Assembly (NCBI GenBank): GCA_963920665.1
Contig: OY987268.1
Coordinates: forward strand, 11,596,501-11,660,500
DNA length: 64,000 bases
Direction of reading: 5' to 3'
Source of the DNA: Straminergon stramineum
Lineage: Eukaryota > Streptophyta > Bryopsida > Hypnales > Calliergonaceae
Shown here: positions 1 through 11,971 of the stretch, one piece after another
Layout of the letters: every line of letters starts with the position of its first letter
Numbering within the stretch: position 1 is the first letter of the stretch
Position numbers and translations under genes: made by a program
Notes under the pieces: generated by a model
The model's input: the letters and a program-made list of their open reading frames with translations, nothing else
Database searches by the model: none
Told to the model about the DNA's origin: nothing

Positions 1-104
1 AACTAAACATCCGATAAGAGCTTTGATATTCAAAAGAAATATTTTCTTATTTTTTAAATAAATAATTTGAACAAAATTTGACACAAAATTCGAGTTTTTC
101 TCAC

Positions 105-2008
105 TGGAATAAAAAGTTTGGCTTCTTTATACACTGGTTTATACCCTGCAGGTGGCTTATATGTTGGATTCAATTTCATACACTCACCTACAATTTCAAA
201 CATGTGATATATAAATAACTTTGATACTCATAATAGATAATAATTAAAAATACAATAGTCTAAAAATAATATAGATTATATAAATATTATTTATTTATAT
301 ATTAATATTATTTACCAATGGCTTCTCTCCTTTCAATTTCAAGTTGCTCTCGTCTTCTTCCCTATTGTTGATAAAATATTATTCAATATAATTTATTAAA
401 CAATTGGAAAAATATACATAAAGCTATATTTTATGGTTCTGAAATTGAATTCTTCAATAAGTATTATAATAAAAAAAATGAACCTATATAGGATATAATT
501 TAATACAAGTAATTTTACTAAATAACAAGACAACCTTTGTCACAATTTGAGAATATTATAGTACACAAAAGGCATTATTTATAAAATACTATTCATATAA
601 TTATTGAAGGTAAATGATCAAATAGGGTGTTTTTGCAAATATTCAGTTTTTAAATTGAAAAAAAATGATTCATGTTTATTTTTCTTGGATATTGAATTGT
701 TGCAAATGACTTCAAAGATTGTTTAATTTCTATTCTAACAATTCAAAATGTACTACTTCTAGAAATAATTTTCAAATTTTGCCAATTCCTATTCAAATTT
801 GTAAAAATTATTTTAGAATTTAATAAAATTTCATTATTACTTAAAGTTATGTACAATGATTAACATATTAAGGAATTCTATGTAATGCATTAGATTAAAT
901 TTTTATTGATATTTAATAAAATAATTGTACCTCGCGTGTATTTGTTCTTTGTCCATTAGAATCATAAATTGGAGGAGGTGATGGTGATCGAGGAATGTCT
1001 GTTGTTTCAATGTCCAAGAAACCCGAATCTAATTGAGCAGCAATTTGCTCCGCTCGAGTCTGCTCAAAAGTCGTCCCACCAATAACAGGCATCTATATCA
1101 CTAAAGACCTTCACCTGGATATGAGCATTATAATTTTTTTCCTTCTTAGGTGGATTAATACCACATTTTCGAAGAGGTATGCATCATGCACACATAGCAT
1201 TTTTTAAATCACATAATAGCATAGGTTTAATTTTTGTTGAGGCAACTTAGAAAAATTGAATTATTCAATTAGAAAAAATTCTTGCAATTTTATACAATAT
1301 TTTTTTTAATAATATTATTAAAATCATGAATGAAAAACAAAATTTCAAAGATAAAAGTTAAGAATTGATTAATGCATTTAGAAAATTAATGAACTTCTTC
1401 TTTTGCAATCATCATTAATTACATGAAATATTTATGAATGTTCGCAAGTTATTCAAGAGCACAATAATTCAAATTTTCTATATATTTTTAAAAAATTTAG
1501 ATAAAATATTATTTTCTTATTTAGTATGGCAAGAATATACAAATTATTATTTTGAATACATATTGTCCATTTGAAAATAACTTACTTGCAATGCAAGTGC
1601 TAAGCCACGTTTGATAATGGGGTCATCTCGTGGATCGGGTCCCCATTTACTCTTCCTTTTGGGTTTATTCTCCACTTCAATCTCTTTATTTAAGGAATTG
1701 GAACTTATTTTGGTAGGACAATTTTGATTGATAGGAACAAGAGCTCCAAATAATTTATTTTTGGGAATAACAAAAGTTGATCGTCCATTCAAAATAGTAG
1801 GTGGTTTTAAACACATGCCAATATCTTTAATAGAATTGAAATTTGGAATATTTTGACAAGCATTAGTTGGGGCATGAGCTGCCATAAGTGCAGCAGCTGT
1901 CTTTTGGGCTGTAGCAGTAGCAGCAGCAACCGTGAGTTCAAACTTAGACATCTTTGAGTCTAATGAAACATCATCACTTTTGGTTTTGGTAGTGTCTTCA
2001 AAATCCAT
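105..2008 (-). CDS. SF1: Splicing factor 1 / branch-point-binding protein homologue, N-terminal part (gene continues past the left edge)
   Basis: Four exons join in one frame: 2008-1586, 1092-931, 361-316 and 187-105, with GT-AG introns in phases 0, 0 and 1. They give 238 residues from the ATG at 2008, the first ATG of the open frame. Residues 117-123 read KRKSKWG, matching the SF1 U2AF-ligand motif (KRKRSRW in animals), whose Trp enters the UHM domain of U2AF65. Residues 176-180 are RSPSP, the conserved phosphorylated SPSP motif, followed by PIYDSNGQRTNTRE, which is diagnostic of SF1/BBP. Exon 3 is the basic helical segment (RRREQLEIERREAI). Exon 4 (LNPTYKPPAGYKP, then KLFIP) is the run-in to the KH-QUA2 RNA-binding domain, which lies outside the window. 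The family recognises the intron branch point in the early spliceosome, in the nucleus. The Ala-rich residues 27-50 are lineage-specific. An untranslated upstream exon cannot be excluded. Whether the copy is intact depends on exons to the left. Confidence 0.85.
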
Positions 2009-2959
2009 TTTCAATATCTATACTTTTCAAGTGTAATAAGTTTTCAATTGTAATAAACTAAGTTTGTGTCATAATTTATAATGTTAGCTCTATCTTGAAT
2101 CAAAATTGAACATGTTGAAATATAAAATTCTCTTGTTTTTTTCAATGTGGATTTTACATTCATTACATATTATATACTCCATACTTGTCAACATTGGATT
2201 GTTAAAATGATGTGAGATAGAAATAATGAAACTTTGTAATCCACAATGATTTGTCAAGTAATCTCCAAATACAAAAAAGTAATAAGATATATTGTCTCTT
2301 ATTATGCATCAATTGTAGAATAAATTGATTTTATTTCCTTTGATCATTTTAATTTAAAATTTATTTTTATACAAGTGCAATGCATATCTTTCTAGCCCAA
2401 ATTTGAAAATCCATAAAAACTCATTCAATAATGTACACAAATAACATTGAAAAGAAGTATAAAAACAATGAGAGAACATTGAAGTTTTCTTCACAATGAT
2501 CAATGCTTATAACAATGCCATAAAATGAATATATGAGACCAATTTTTTGTACATAAATAAAAAATTATAACAATATTTCTTAATGTGTTCATAGTTCTTC
2601 ATATGATTCATTTTATATTTTCTTTTAATAAATAATTATTAAATGCTTTTGTATGATGATGTACTCTGCCATATAAATTGTACAAAATTTTGTAATATTT
2701 TCTATATCAAAATAGAGGATATTTTTTTCCTAAGGAAAACCCTAAATTGAAGAAAAGTGGTTATTAGTGTGCATTTTAAATGACATACATTGCTTCATTG
2801 TATAACTACATGGTATATCTACATATATTTCAAAAAATATTTTTATTACTATTATATACTAAAATTCATCATTTGTAGAAAACATGCCTCTGAAATAATT
2901 GTATAGTAAATTAATGAATATGAAAATTGGTTCACTTTTAGTTATGTGATTAAGTTCCA
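2009..2959. other. AT-rich spacer upstream of the SF1 homologue
   Basis: No reading frame or RNA gene is recognisable. The stretch is poly-A/T rich and should contain the 5' UTR and promoter of the minus-strand SF1 homologue, but I cannot assign a TATA box or start site with confidence because TATA-like strings are everywhere. Confidence 0.5.
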
Positions 2960-3240
2960 ACTGTCTCCTTGAAGACAAGTGGAGGTTCAATTTGGTTCCT
3001 ATGATCTCAATTTTTGGCTTGATTTCTTAAAACCTTTTTTAAAGATAGAAAAATAAATTATCTTTTGAAGAATATAATTTTTATTTAAATCAATGCCTAG
3101 GAATAAAATCTATGCTACATGTAGCTCAAAATAGTTGAATTCTAGCAGCAAAAAATCACAAAAACTCAAAATAATTTATTTCTTGTAAACAATTTTTTTT
3201 CTATAAATGGCACAATTGATTCATTTCATGAATATTGCAA
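2960..3240. repeat. Decayed dispersed repeat, related to the left part of the TTAA element at 21740
   Basis: About 260 bp aligns by eye in the same orientation with 21783-22040. Shared landmarks are GACCTCAATTTTT/GATCTCAATTTTT, then GAATATAATTTTTATTT, then CAATGCC, then AAAACT followed by an A/T run. No TTAA-CCCC terminus survives here, so this is an internal or truncated relic. Confidence 0.5.
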
Positions 3241-3689
3241 TTGCTCTTGGGAGTATGTTGTCAATCTTGACATTAGTCCCTTGTAGCATGGTCATTATAG
3301 TGAATTTTGGAAGGCAATTTCTATAGAGACTTGAATTGTTGCGACACTAAGTTTTGACTTGCAATGCATAGCATCAAATGTGGAGCTTGCTTTTGCCATT
3401 CGGCAAAGTCAGGTCTAATGACAATTATATACAAGCATATAGAATTTTTTGCATGGGCAAGGATTTATGGTTTCAAAATGATGGATGCTCTCCCATGTGA
3501 TTAGTTAATGGTTACCTAAATCCTAACAAATACAAAGTAAAATGTTTTGTTTTTTTATCATTAACAATAAGAAAATACAATTAAAAATAATTTTTATAAA
3601 TATAAAATAAAGAGATTTGGACTTCAATTTTTATATAGCAATTGCACGTGATGTGGGTGAAAGGAAACAATGGTCACACAAATTATATA

Positions 3690-3900
3690 AAGCAATAGTC
3701 GTGGTTGCACTTATGACTTATATGACTTCATCTTATGGCTATTGTCCTCTAGCATTGTGATTCCATGGCCATGTTGTGACTTCATTTCATCATTTTAGTC
3801 CATTGGCCTCATGATTCCATAGCTAAGTGGCTTCATTTCTTTGTTATAGTTGTTGACTTCACGACTCTGTAGTCAAGTTATGTCTAAGTGACTCTTCACA
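3690..3900. repeat. Short tandem-like repeat (GACTTCAT...GATTCCATGGCCA unit)
   Basis: Three to four diverged copies of a roughly 50-bp unit containing GACTTCAT and TGATTCCAT follow one another. The same unit occurs in inverted orientation at 31070-31210 (ATGAAGCCACAA, GGAATCATGAGACC). It has no coding potential. Confidence 0.5.
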
Positions 3901-4167
3901 CCTAGTCAATACAAAATTTATATCACCAAAATGGCGAAATCAATTCCTACCTAAAGTTCTTTATTGAAATAATAATAATACTTGTATATAATATAAATAT
4001 AATTTATAAACTACAATTCTATTATTTTTGCTCCCAAAATTTGTAGTAATTTCAATTTTAGGAATAAAATTACACAACTTAATTTGCAGCTCCATATTTC
4101 TTATATTTCTACACGAGAAAAGAATTTGCATTGCCAAACACTACTCATCATTTGTCCCATAATTGTT

Positions 4168-6080
4168 TAACCCCTAAGTGCCCAATCAACCATATATGGT
4201 TGATCTAAAATTTCACACTCATTTTGGTATGGGCAATAAAATTCCTTTGACCATTTCAAAAACATTTATGGGCAATTTTGAAGGTTAACTATTGAAAACT
4301 TTTATTTTTTACTAAGAAAGATAAATATTTGATTTTTTGAGTGTTCTTCAAAGGCATATATGCACCATAAGTGAAGATGAACCTTGCTAATTATACTACA
4401 CTTCCTAGCTTTGAGCAAAGTTTGTCAATTTTACTTGATTTGAGATCTAAAAAGTTGTACTTATCCATTTGCTTTGAAAATGGTTACAATGGAAAGAGTA
4501 AAGTATTTTCATGATTTTCATTGTTGAAAATTTAAACATGCAAGTGTTGATTTGAAATTATTTGCAATTTCTACTTATAAAAAAAATTGCATTTCAACAA
4601 TTGCAAGGTGGATTGTGTAATGAGTTTAATAGCTCTGCATTTGAATTTCATGTTTTTGGAAGTGCATTTTAGTGTGCTAACACAAATTTTAGTTCATCAT
4701 GTCACCTCTAATTCCAGAGAACTTTTCTATGCAAATTTCTAAAACATTGTGGAGAGGGGCAATATACTAAAAATAAAAAATGTACATTTCTCTTGTTATA
4801 ATCTCACAACTCCTACGCAATTTTGCACTCAATATTGGTATGCATACTACTAAGCAAGTTTTTAAACCCTTGAACGATGTGTGTTTCTAAATACAGTCAC
4901 CATATTTGCCACCATATTTGTAGTTAATCAGAATAAAGTTAGGCACACTAGCTGATGTGACCAATGTGACGGCTGCCAATTTGTACCCTGGTCATTTATT
5001 CATAGATTGAAGCATTAATCCCTCATCGCCAAAGGGGACCAATAGTGTCCTCACATAGTTTCAAGTCCAATTCAAAGTGCTATAACTTTTGCATTAGATG
5101 CCCAAATTCAATAAAAGTTGTTGGAAATTTTGCGCTCTTTCTTATAGCTTGTGTGGTAAAATCTTCATATCAATCTAAGATGTACTGAGTTTTTGGAAGC
5201 CAATTGAAGTTCACAGGTTCAATTTGAGTTCACCAAATTGCATTTGATGGTTACAACTTTAGGTGCTTGTATCTCCTTCATTCCATGTTCTTTTTTAAAT
5301 AAATTGTTGAGTTATGTTACCCTTGAAGTCTAGTAATTGTAATAAAATTTTCATGTCAATCCAAGTTGTTTTGAATGTTTGGGAGCAATTTGAAGTTCAA
5401 AATCATGACATTTTGGGATTACAATGAACTTCGGCAACTTGTTTCTTCTTCATACAATGTTCATTTCCAATAATTTTCATGGGAAAAGCTGCACATATTA
5501 GTCTAGTTTGTGTGGCTAAAATTTCATATCAATCCAATAAGTTAAGAGTGATTGAGAATCATTTTAGTAGAAGGAGGTTCAGATTTTGATGTGGTTTTTG
5601 CAACTTTGCCTGCTATTTTTTGACATTTCCATGTCATTTTGCAAACACAACAAGTCAATTGAATGATATTTTTTCACCAATGTATTTGTATGCTGATTTT
5701 GAATCACTTGACAATTTAAAGATTTTTCATTTAAGCAGATTTAGAAACCAGATTTCACCTCCAAATGTGTGTCTAGGAAAACTTCAGCATCCTACATCAA
5801 CACTAAAATATTATAATCTTACAATCTATGTGGTCAAATTACTCCAAATTTGATGCACAACATCTACAACATGTAACCCAACAACAAGCTTGTGCCGAAA
5901 TTATAAATTGTGCTCTTGACAACTTGGTGTGCGTGCACTGGAGTTGTTCAAACTTTCACATACTAACTGCATCTATCACCCTCTATGCAACCTCTATGGC
6001 CCTGACAAGTATTCCTGCTTACAATAGTATACATTGCAAACTATAGGCCAATTCTAGCTAAAACATCGTTTAGGGGTTAA
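4168..6080. mobile_element. TTAA-flanked non-autonomous DNA transposon, 1.9 kb (element A)
   Basis: The left end is TTAA-CCCCTAAGTGCCC at 4168 and the right end TAGGGG-TTAA, closing at 6080. Beyond the terminal eight or so bases the ends diverge. The interior has no transposase; the open frames at 5620-6046 are short and match nothing. Segments 5020-5620 match element B (31215-32463) in inverted orientation, while 5740-5850 matches the right end of B in direct orientation. This identifies a family rather than a chance pair of TTAA words. TTAA flanks with CCC-starting termini are the piggyBac pattern, so mobilisation by such a transposase is inferred. Confidence 0.6.
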
Positions 6081-7307
6081 ACTTCTATACAATTAGATTT
6101 TGAAAAGAAAACAATTTACTTCATTGGAAATAAACACAAGCCCATTCTCTTTATTCTTAGTCAAAACACACTTAGAAAAGCTTGGGCATTTAGGAATTAA
6201 GTGATCAGGTATGGGTGGTCCTACCTTACACACACACCTAATAGTTCCATTTGAGCACTAAAAAATTCTAGACCACTATCCAAATGCACAATGCCATATT
6301 GTCTTCTAAGCCGGTTCCATTGCAAGTGTTCTAACTAAGGTAGAAACACCCAAAACCATCCCTATACCCATTCACACACAAAAGGTTTTCCTTGAAGTGT
6401 CCCTCAACTTCCTTTAAAATATCATTCAATTGTCCCCTTATTTAACTATGATTGGTTGACTATTGCTTTTTCTAAATTTCAATTTTAGATCTAGTTGTAT
6501 GACGGTTTCAATGGCCTAAGGAGCTTCCACTTTAAAAATTCACAAAAAGGACATGTCATATCCAATTTTTTTTTTTTTTTCAATTTGTGACTATCAATTT
6601 TTAGTACTACAAAAATGTTTTTTTTTCTAGAAAAAGGTGCCTCCAACTATACTAAATTGCTTAGGGGTACTTAGACTATGGTTGTTCAAGTTGAGAGGAC
6701 ATGGGATTGGGTGGCCAAAAGTTGTTGAGAGTTCAAAGAAATAGGCAATAAATATAGGAATTGGAGCTTTTAGTAAGTCATAGTGTAAAGTTTCCAAAGG
6801 CCAAGCCCAAAGTCCAAACTCTTGGCAATAAATCCCCTCCAACTCTCAATTTGGATGGCCATAGTGTGAAGCCTCCCAAGTCCCAAGTCCAAACCTATAT
6901 GTCAATGTGAATATTTCTCATTTGAGATCTTGTTCAGATTCAGATTTTTTGTGAAAAGAAATTTGATAGCCTCTCAACCATAGTTTGGGTTTCCATTTCT
7001 AGCCAACCCAAACTTCCTCCGAGAGTCTGTCTCCACATAGGCCATTTTCTGCCATGTAGGCATTTTGGAGGGCAATGGTCTTTGGACTTGGCCTTCTAGT
7101 GTGGAGGGTCAAGGGGCTGAATTCTTGGTTTCTTGAATTGCGATTGGTGGAAAGCCACATCCTCTCAACCTTCAGCCCTAGTGTGAAGTGCCCCTTATTT
7201 TTGACAGTCTTTGGTGTTTCGACTGCAAGTAAGTTAGTTCCAGGCGTTTCCTGCCCATTGAGTGGTGTGTGAATGCCACTCAATCCAATCCAATCCAAAG
7301 TAGCCAA
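6081..7307. other. Spacer without a recognisable gene
   Basis: AT-rich to mixed composition. There is a small imperfect duplication of a CATAGTGT...AAGTCCAAAC segment at about 6778-6822 and 6859-6896. Open frames near 6627-6842 and 6999-7307 overlap on both strands and show no domain or conserved motif, so I do not call them genes. Confidence 0.4.
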
Positions 7308-7309
7308 AA

Positions 7310-7807
7310 AAAAATTATCATGTTGTTTCTACGGAGAAGATCGAATGGAAATTGGAGTGAGTGAGCTTGTGTGTGGGACTGACTGACGGCCGGCCGCTCT
7401 CAGTCTCCGTCTCAGTACCTTGTTCCTGTTCCTGTTCCTGTCGTCAGTGCAGCAGTACCTTAACTTCCTTCCCCTGCCGGGAGTGCCGGCTGCCCCTGCC
7501 CCTGCTCCTGCCCCTTCTTCAGAGACGGACGGAAGGCTGAGTGATTTTTTTCCTCATGTAAGTTAAGTTACGTTTCAGCAGTACCTTAGCTTGTTGTTTG
7601 TCATTATGAAGGGGACTGGTGTTGAGATCATGTTGAGTTGCTGGTGCATGTTCAGTTGTGGAGTGCGTTGCAAGCATCGCAACTGAAAAGGAACAGGCAA
7701 AAGATCAACTGCGCGCACCGACTGACTTCCAATCACCGGACGGAAGATCGATTCGGTCAGTCCCCTGGGGGAAATAACATAGAACGAATATATGATGGCA
7801 GATCGAT
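7310..7807 (+). promoter_or_regulatory. GC-rich island with (CCTGTT)n/(CCCCTG)n stretches, possible promoter and 5' UTR
   Basis: GC content rises sharply at about 7320. Pyrimidine-rich short repeats (CCTGTT around 7420-7440, CCCCTG around 7490-7515) resemble plant 5' leader sequence. The island precedes the possible first exon at 7808. No core promoter element is clear. Confidence 0.35.
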
Positions 7808-7882
7808 ATGGCAGGGACTGACGGGATCTCAGATTCGGAGGAGGAGGAGGAGGAGGAGGCGAAGCTTCAGTTTGGAGCTAAG
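7808..7882 (+). CDS. Possible first coding exon of an unidentified gene (acidic N-terminus)
   Basis: An ATG at 7808 opens 25 codons: MAGTDGISDS, seven Glu, then AKLQFGAK. They end exactly at an AAG|GTAAAA donor (7882|7883) in phase 0. The SDSE-poly-E start followed by an amphipathic KLQFG segment is typical of nuclear proteins, but I cannot name a family. The next exon is not resolved. The GC-rich stretch 7916-8061 ends in another good donor (AGAAG|GTAAGTACG at 8061|8062) and may be the second exon in a different arrangement, but no acceptor joins it cleanly in frame. An upstream ATG at 7792 opens a short frame that stops quickly. This may be a real gene with long introns, a truncated relic, or chance. 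Confidence 0.35.
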
Positions 7883-8520
7883 GTAAAATAAGGTAATAAG
7901 CTTATAGAATTACTGATGCTGGGGCTGTTGGACGGCTCCAGAGGGGGAGAGCGTACTTTGTACCAACAATGCCTGGGCGTGAATGAGGCTGCCCCTAATC
8001 TAATCGAAGCTAAGCTACGGGATGGGAGTTGGTGCACCTTCGTGTTCGCAACTCTGAGAAGGTAAGTACGAAGTAGTCGCTGGGGTAGGGTAGGGTACTT
8101 GTGGTTGGGACCGAATATGTACTTCAGTTGGTCACAGCAAAGCGAGTTCGAATTGATCACTGGCCAGGGTGCAATGAATTACGGTGTCATTCGTATGTAC
8201 TACGTATATAACTTCAAAAATGCAGTCGCAACAATGCAGATCATGCAGCCTCGCACTAACTGAAGTGGCCTTAGCTCCTCAAGGTCCGTAACCCTTCAAT
8301 GGAAAAGGACATTTCCATTCCTTGAGCCCGAGGAATCTGCCACAGTGACTTCTGAGACTGGGCAAGTGATTTGCCAAGCCGTGCTCTTAGACCGTGTTAG
8401 TTCGTGAACGAGACTACAGGCCCTGGCGCACTTGGGTACCTTCAATTGATAAACAACCACCTGACCTATGATCATGAGCGCTAGCTCCTTTGGCAATTAG
8501 AGCTCCATTCATTCACAAAA
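7883..8520. other. GC-richer tail of the 7.3-8.5 kb island
   Basis: It contains a strong-looking donor site at about 8061 (AAG|GTAAGTAC) and moderately GC-rich sequence to about 8510, with open frames on both strands but no recognisable product. It could be an intron/exon continuation of the gene suggested at 7808. Confidence 0.3.
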
Positions 8521-10567
8521 AGAAAGGGAGGAGAAAAACGGTTGCCACTATGTTTTGAAAAGAGACGTTTATAGCAACTCCCACAATTCTCGTTATTCTC
8601 TAGACTAAAGGCCCGAGTGGTATGTGAGCCTCCAAGCGTAAGCCTGTGAACCTAGAAGACTATACATCTATATTATAGGTGTCTATATAATAAAAACCTT
8701 CCATGATTATAGTGAAACTATGTTATGGGTATCTATATTATAGGTGCTTATGTTATAAGCACCTTCTGTGGTTGTAGTAGATCCACTTATACATTTGTTC
8801 AAGGCTCACATGCTCACATTTCTATACTCACACACTAGCACCATTGATAAAACGATTTTTGTTCATTGTGTGGGTGAGGAGACTTCTACTAGATTCCACC
8901 TAATTGGACTTCAAAAAGGTCCAAATTGGATTCACAAATAACCATTTAAAGAATTCAATTAACACTACCATCTAGCTATTACATGTGGCAAAAGATTCAT
9001 TCATTATTTCACAATTTGAAGGGACACTATTGAATTGTCATTGGAATAGTAAAAAGAAATTAAGAGAGCATCATTATCATCTCAAAGCACACTAGAAATA
9101 CAATAGGAAAAGTAAGCTATATATTTTAGTGTTTTATTTTTGGTTCAAGAAAAATTGACCAAAATACAATACATGTGAAATATTCCTTGATTTTTTTTTG
9201 TGAATCCAATAAGTGTAACTATGTACAATGACCAAAGAATCCATTGACAATGCACTCCCTCTTTTAATGTAATGTATCTCATTCCTCTTTAACTTCCATG
9301 AATTCAACTAAAATTGTTTGATTGGATGCAAAAGGATTTTAACTTCCCAAGTGTTGATTATTGAATGGATACTTTAGCAATATGATGGTGTGACTTTCAA
9401 ATACATGTATGCCAATCTATTATTTGAATTGGTGATTGTAGACTTGGAGTAATTTAATGCAATACAATATATTTCAGGTTCATGTCTTGTCTTGAATCTA
9501 GTAATTTAAGAAAAAACCAAGAGTTATTTTACTCTCAAGGAGAGTTGGAAATCATAGAAATGAAATGTTGCAAAATGCTTGAATGTCATAAAATGGGTTA
9601 AATGATGAATTTCAAGACACCAAAATTTGAAAGTGTAATACTTTCACTTGTACGAAAGTATCACATGTACAATCAAATATCAAGATATTTATATTTTCAA
9701 GTAGTGACATAAAGGGCCAACTTCATTGATATGTGGTAAATAGGAGGGGGTGAAGATGGGTCCTTATAATGGAGTTGATTGTTCTTCATCACACCTCAAA
9801 GGTTATGTGGTATTTGAAGCAACGTGGGAGCTCAAAGAAAAAATGAAGTAATTATGTTTACATTGGAACTTCAAACCTCATTTAGCATTGCAAATCAACA
9901 TTTTTACAAAATACTTCCAACTATGAAAATTTGGGAAGGTAAATTACTTTTTACCTCCAAAAATTTGTTCATGATTTGGAGTCTCTAATAGAAAGTTATG
10001 GGGGCTTGAAGTTCAAGTTTAGTTGTAAAAACAATTATTGCATTTTGACTTGACTATGAGTGGTTGAACTCTTTCACATCTTAATTTACATATCTCACAT
10101 GGATTGTTGTAACTCCTACCTCCCCACTTCTCTTAACCACTTGCCTTTTCTCCAAAAATCTAACACTAACCTTGAAAGATTGAGCATCTTTTTGTGGTGA
10201 TGGGTGTTCAAACAACTCTATAAGTTTTTCATGCAATTTTTATTGGAGTGTTTTGTAAGTGTGCAACTCTTGTAGGTGGAAAGCCCCTACTTGAGAAATT
10301 GAAGAATATTTATGAGAAGATCCCAAACCCACAAATCATAAAAGACGCCTTTCTAGTGTATTTGGCAACTCCAACCAACTTTCGCTTCTTTTTCATTTTA
10401 GTCATTAAAACAATCCTTTTTTTTATAATGTAAACCCAACCAATGCAATGATCCTTACTAAATCTACTCAAATTTGGAATTTTAAAAAAGAATTCCAAAT
10501 TAAATATTTTGTAACCATTTGAACTTTGGACCTTGTTATCATGGTTTGCTAATTTCATGATTATAGA
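8521..10567. other. AT-rich spacer with two dispersed repeat relics
   Basis: At 8640-8780 the words TATAGGTG, CTATATTATAG and TTATAAGCACC recur; related words occur near 43640-43740. At about 9740-10030 lies a copy of the repeat seen at 20090-20400 (shared AAAAATTTGTTCATGATTTGGAG-like core and CTCTAATA.AAA.TTATG). No gene is seen. Confidence 0.4.
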
Positions 10568-11044
10568 TAAGGTAAAACAACCCATTACGGACCTTCTACG
10601 TACCCATCGTAGACTCCAAAGAATGCCCCCGTTATGGTTTTGTTTTAGTAATTGAGATTTGGGCCACATGCAATGTCCTAGCTAATTGGAATGGAGAGAT
10701 TAGTGACTACAATAGGAACTTTTTGTTTTTTAGTGTTAGTTCATTGCAAGAAGTGCCTTTTTCATGTGTTCTATATTAGAAAATATTGTAACTACAAATG
10801 GTGAGTAAAATGAGCATTAAAGATCAATTTTGATTGGTTTTGGGATAGTCTAGAGACTCGTTTAGGCCGTGTTGAGCTAAACACTTCAAAAATTCATAAC
10901 AAATACTCACTTTGTTGAAAATTTTTAATTTCAAATGCTATCACCATTTCTATCACTCGACTTTCTCTAGAAAAAAGTAGAAAATTTCAAAAATGACAAG
11001 AGAGAAAATCCCCCATTTGGTCCATAATGGGTTATTTTACCTTA
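10568..11044. mobile_element. 477-bp MITE-like element with 26-bp inverted ends and TA flanks
   Basis: The left end begins TAAGGTAAAACAACCCATTA and the right end, read on the minus strand, begins TAAGGTAAAATAACCCATTA. The match runs 26 bases (through GGACC) with two transitions. If TA is the target duplication, the terminal repeat is AGGTAAAA-YAACCCATTA-YGGACC, which fits a Tc1/mariner-type non-autonomous element. The interior has no intact transposase. The open frame that crosses the left end on the minus strand has no known domain. Confidence 0.65.
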
Positions 11045-11786
11045 GACACACAAGGATTTGATTACCACTACATTGTTCTACACCATAATATATACTCTTC
11101 CAAATTTATTTTTTATTTTTTAGCTTCTATTGTACTTTGTAATTAATATGAATTATTTTCACTTTCAATTCAAAAATTCATAATAATTTCAAATTCAAAT
11201 TCAAAAAAAAATTACAGCTTGTAGAATCCATATGATTGCATCTTAGTTTGGGAAAAAAATTGAAAGAAATTCATCCACACTTGGTCACAAATTGAACCAC
11301 AGAGATTCAAAGATTTTGAAGTTTCACTACCCAGGCACAGTGCCCATCTTTTCAGGGTTAAGTGGCTTGTAAAGATATGTAGGGTACATATGACCCAACT
11401 GAAGTATCCAGGTACTTACAAGGTGACAAAGTGATAGGATTTTGAAAAAAATTGAAAAAATTGAAAGCGCTTGACTACTTTTCCCAACTTTAATTAATCA
11501 TTCGTCACGAAATACACCGACCCTAGTACTGTAGCCAAGGTACGGTAATTCAAATCAGTGTTCCACACATTATTGGGACAAATTAGTGTAAGTCAAGGTA
11601 AATGGTTACTTTACGTGAAGTGACCGTTGCTTTCCTGATTGCAAATGTGAAGCATCTCGACTCCTTGAAATATTTTCAGTACCTTCCTTTTTGCACTTTC
11701 GCTCTGTAGATTCAATAATTCTTCTGTTTGCTTCTACTATACACGAGTCCCAAGACACTGACGAGTATTCATGAGGAAATTACTCG
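11045..11786. other. AT-rich spacer without a recognisable gene
   Basis: It contains short homopolymer runs and several GTAC-centred words (AGTACTGTAGCC, AAGGTACGG near 11526-11547) that resemble the inverted repeat immediately downstream. Confidence 0.35.
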
Positions 11787-11971
11787 ACTGTAGTACCGTG
11801 GCAGATTCAACAAGAGGTTGTCATTTGTTTGGTTCACTTTACATTCAATTTCAAAAAAATCAATATTCTATTACATTTCATCTTATTATTCTACAAAAAG
11901 CAAGTTCCTTGACTAAAACGATACTGTTTAACATAATATAATAAATGTGAAACCCGCCAAGGTACTACAGT
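11787..11971. repeat. Short inverted repeat, 16-bp arms, about 150-bp loop
   Basis: Arm 11787-11802 (ACTGTAGTACCGTGGC) and arm 11956-11971 (GCCAAGGTACTACAGT) are reverse complements with one mismatch. A related word, CTGTAGCCAAGGTACGG, lies at about 11530. It is probably a small foldback or MITE relic; no target duplication is evident. Confidence 0.45.

Noticed and set aside
10310..10669. 119-codon minus-strand frame
   Set aside because: It crosses the left terminus of the 477-bp element and is overlapped by another frame; composition matches the spacer.
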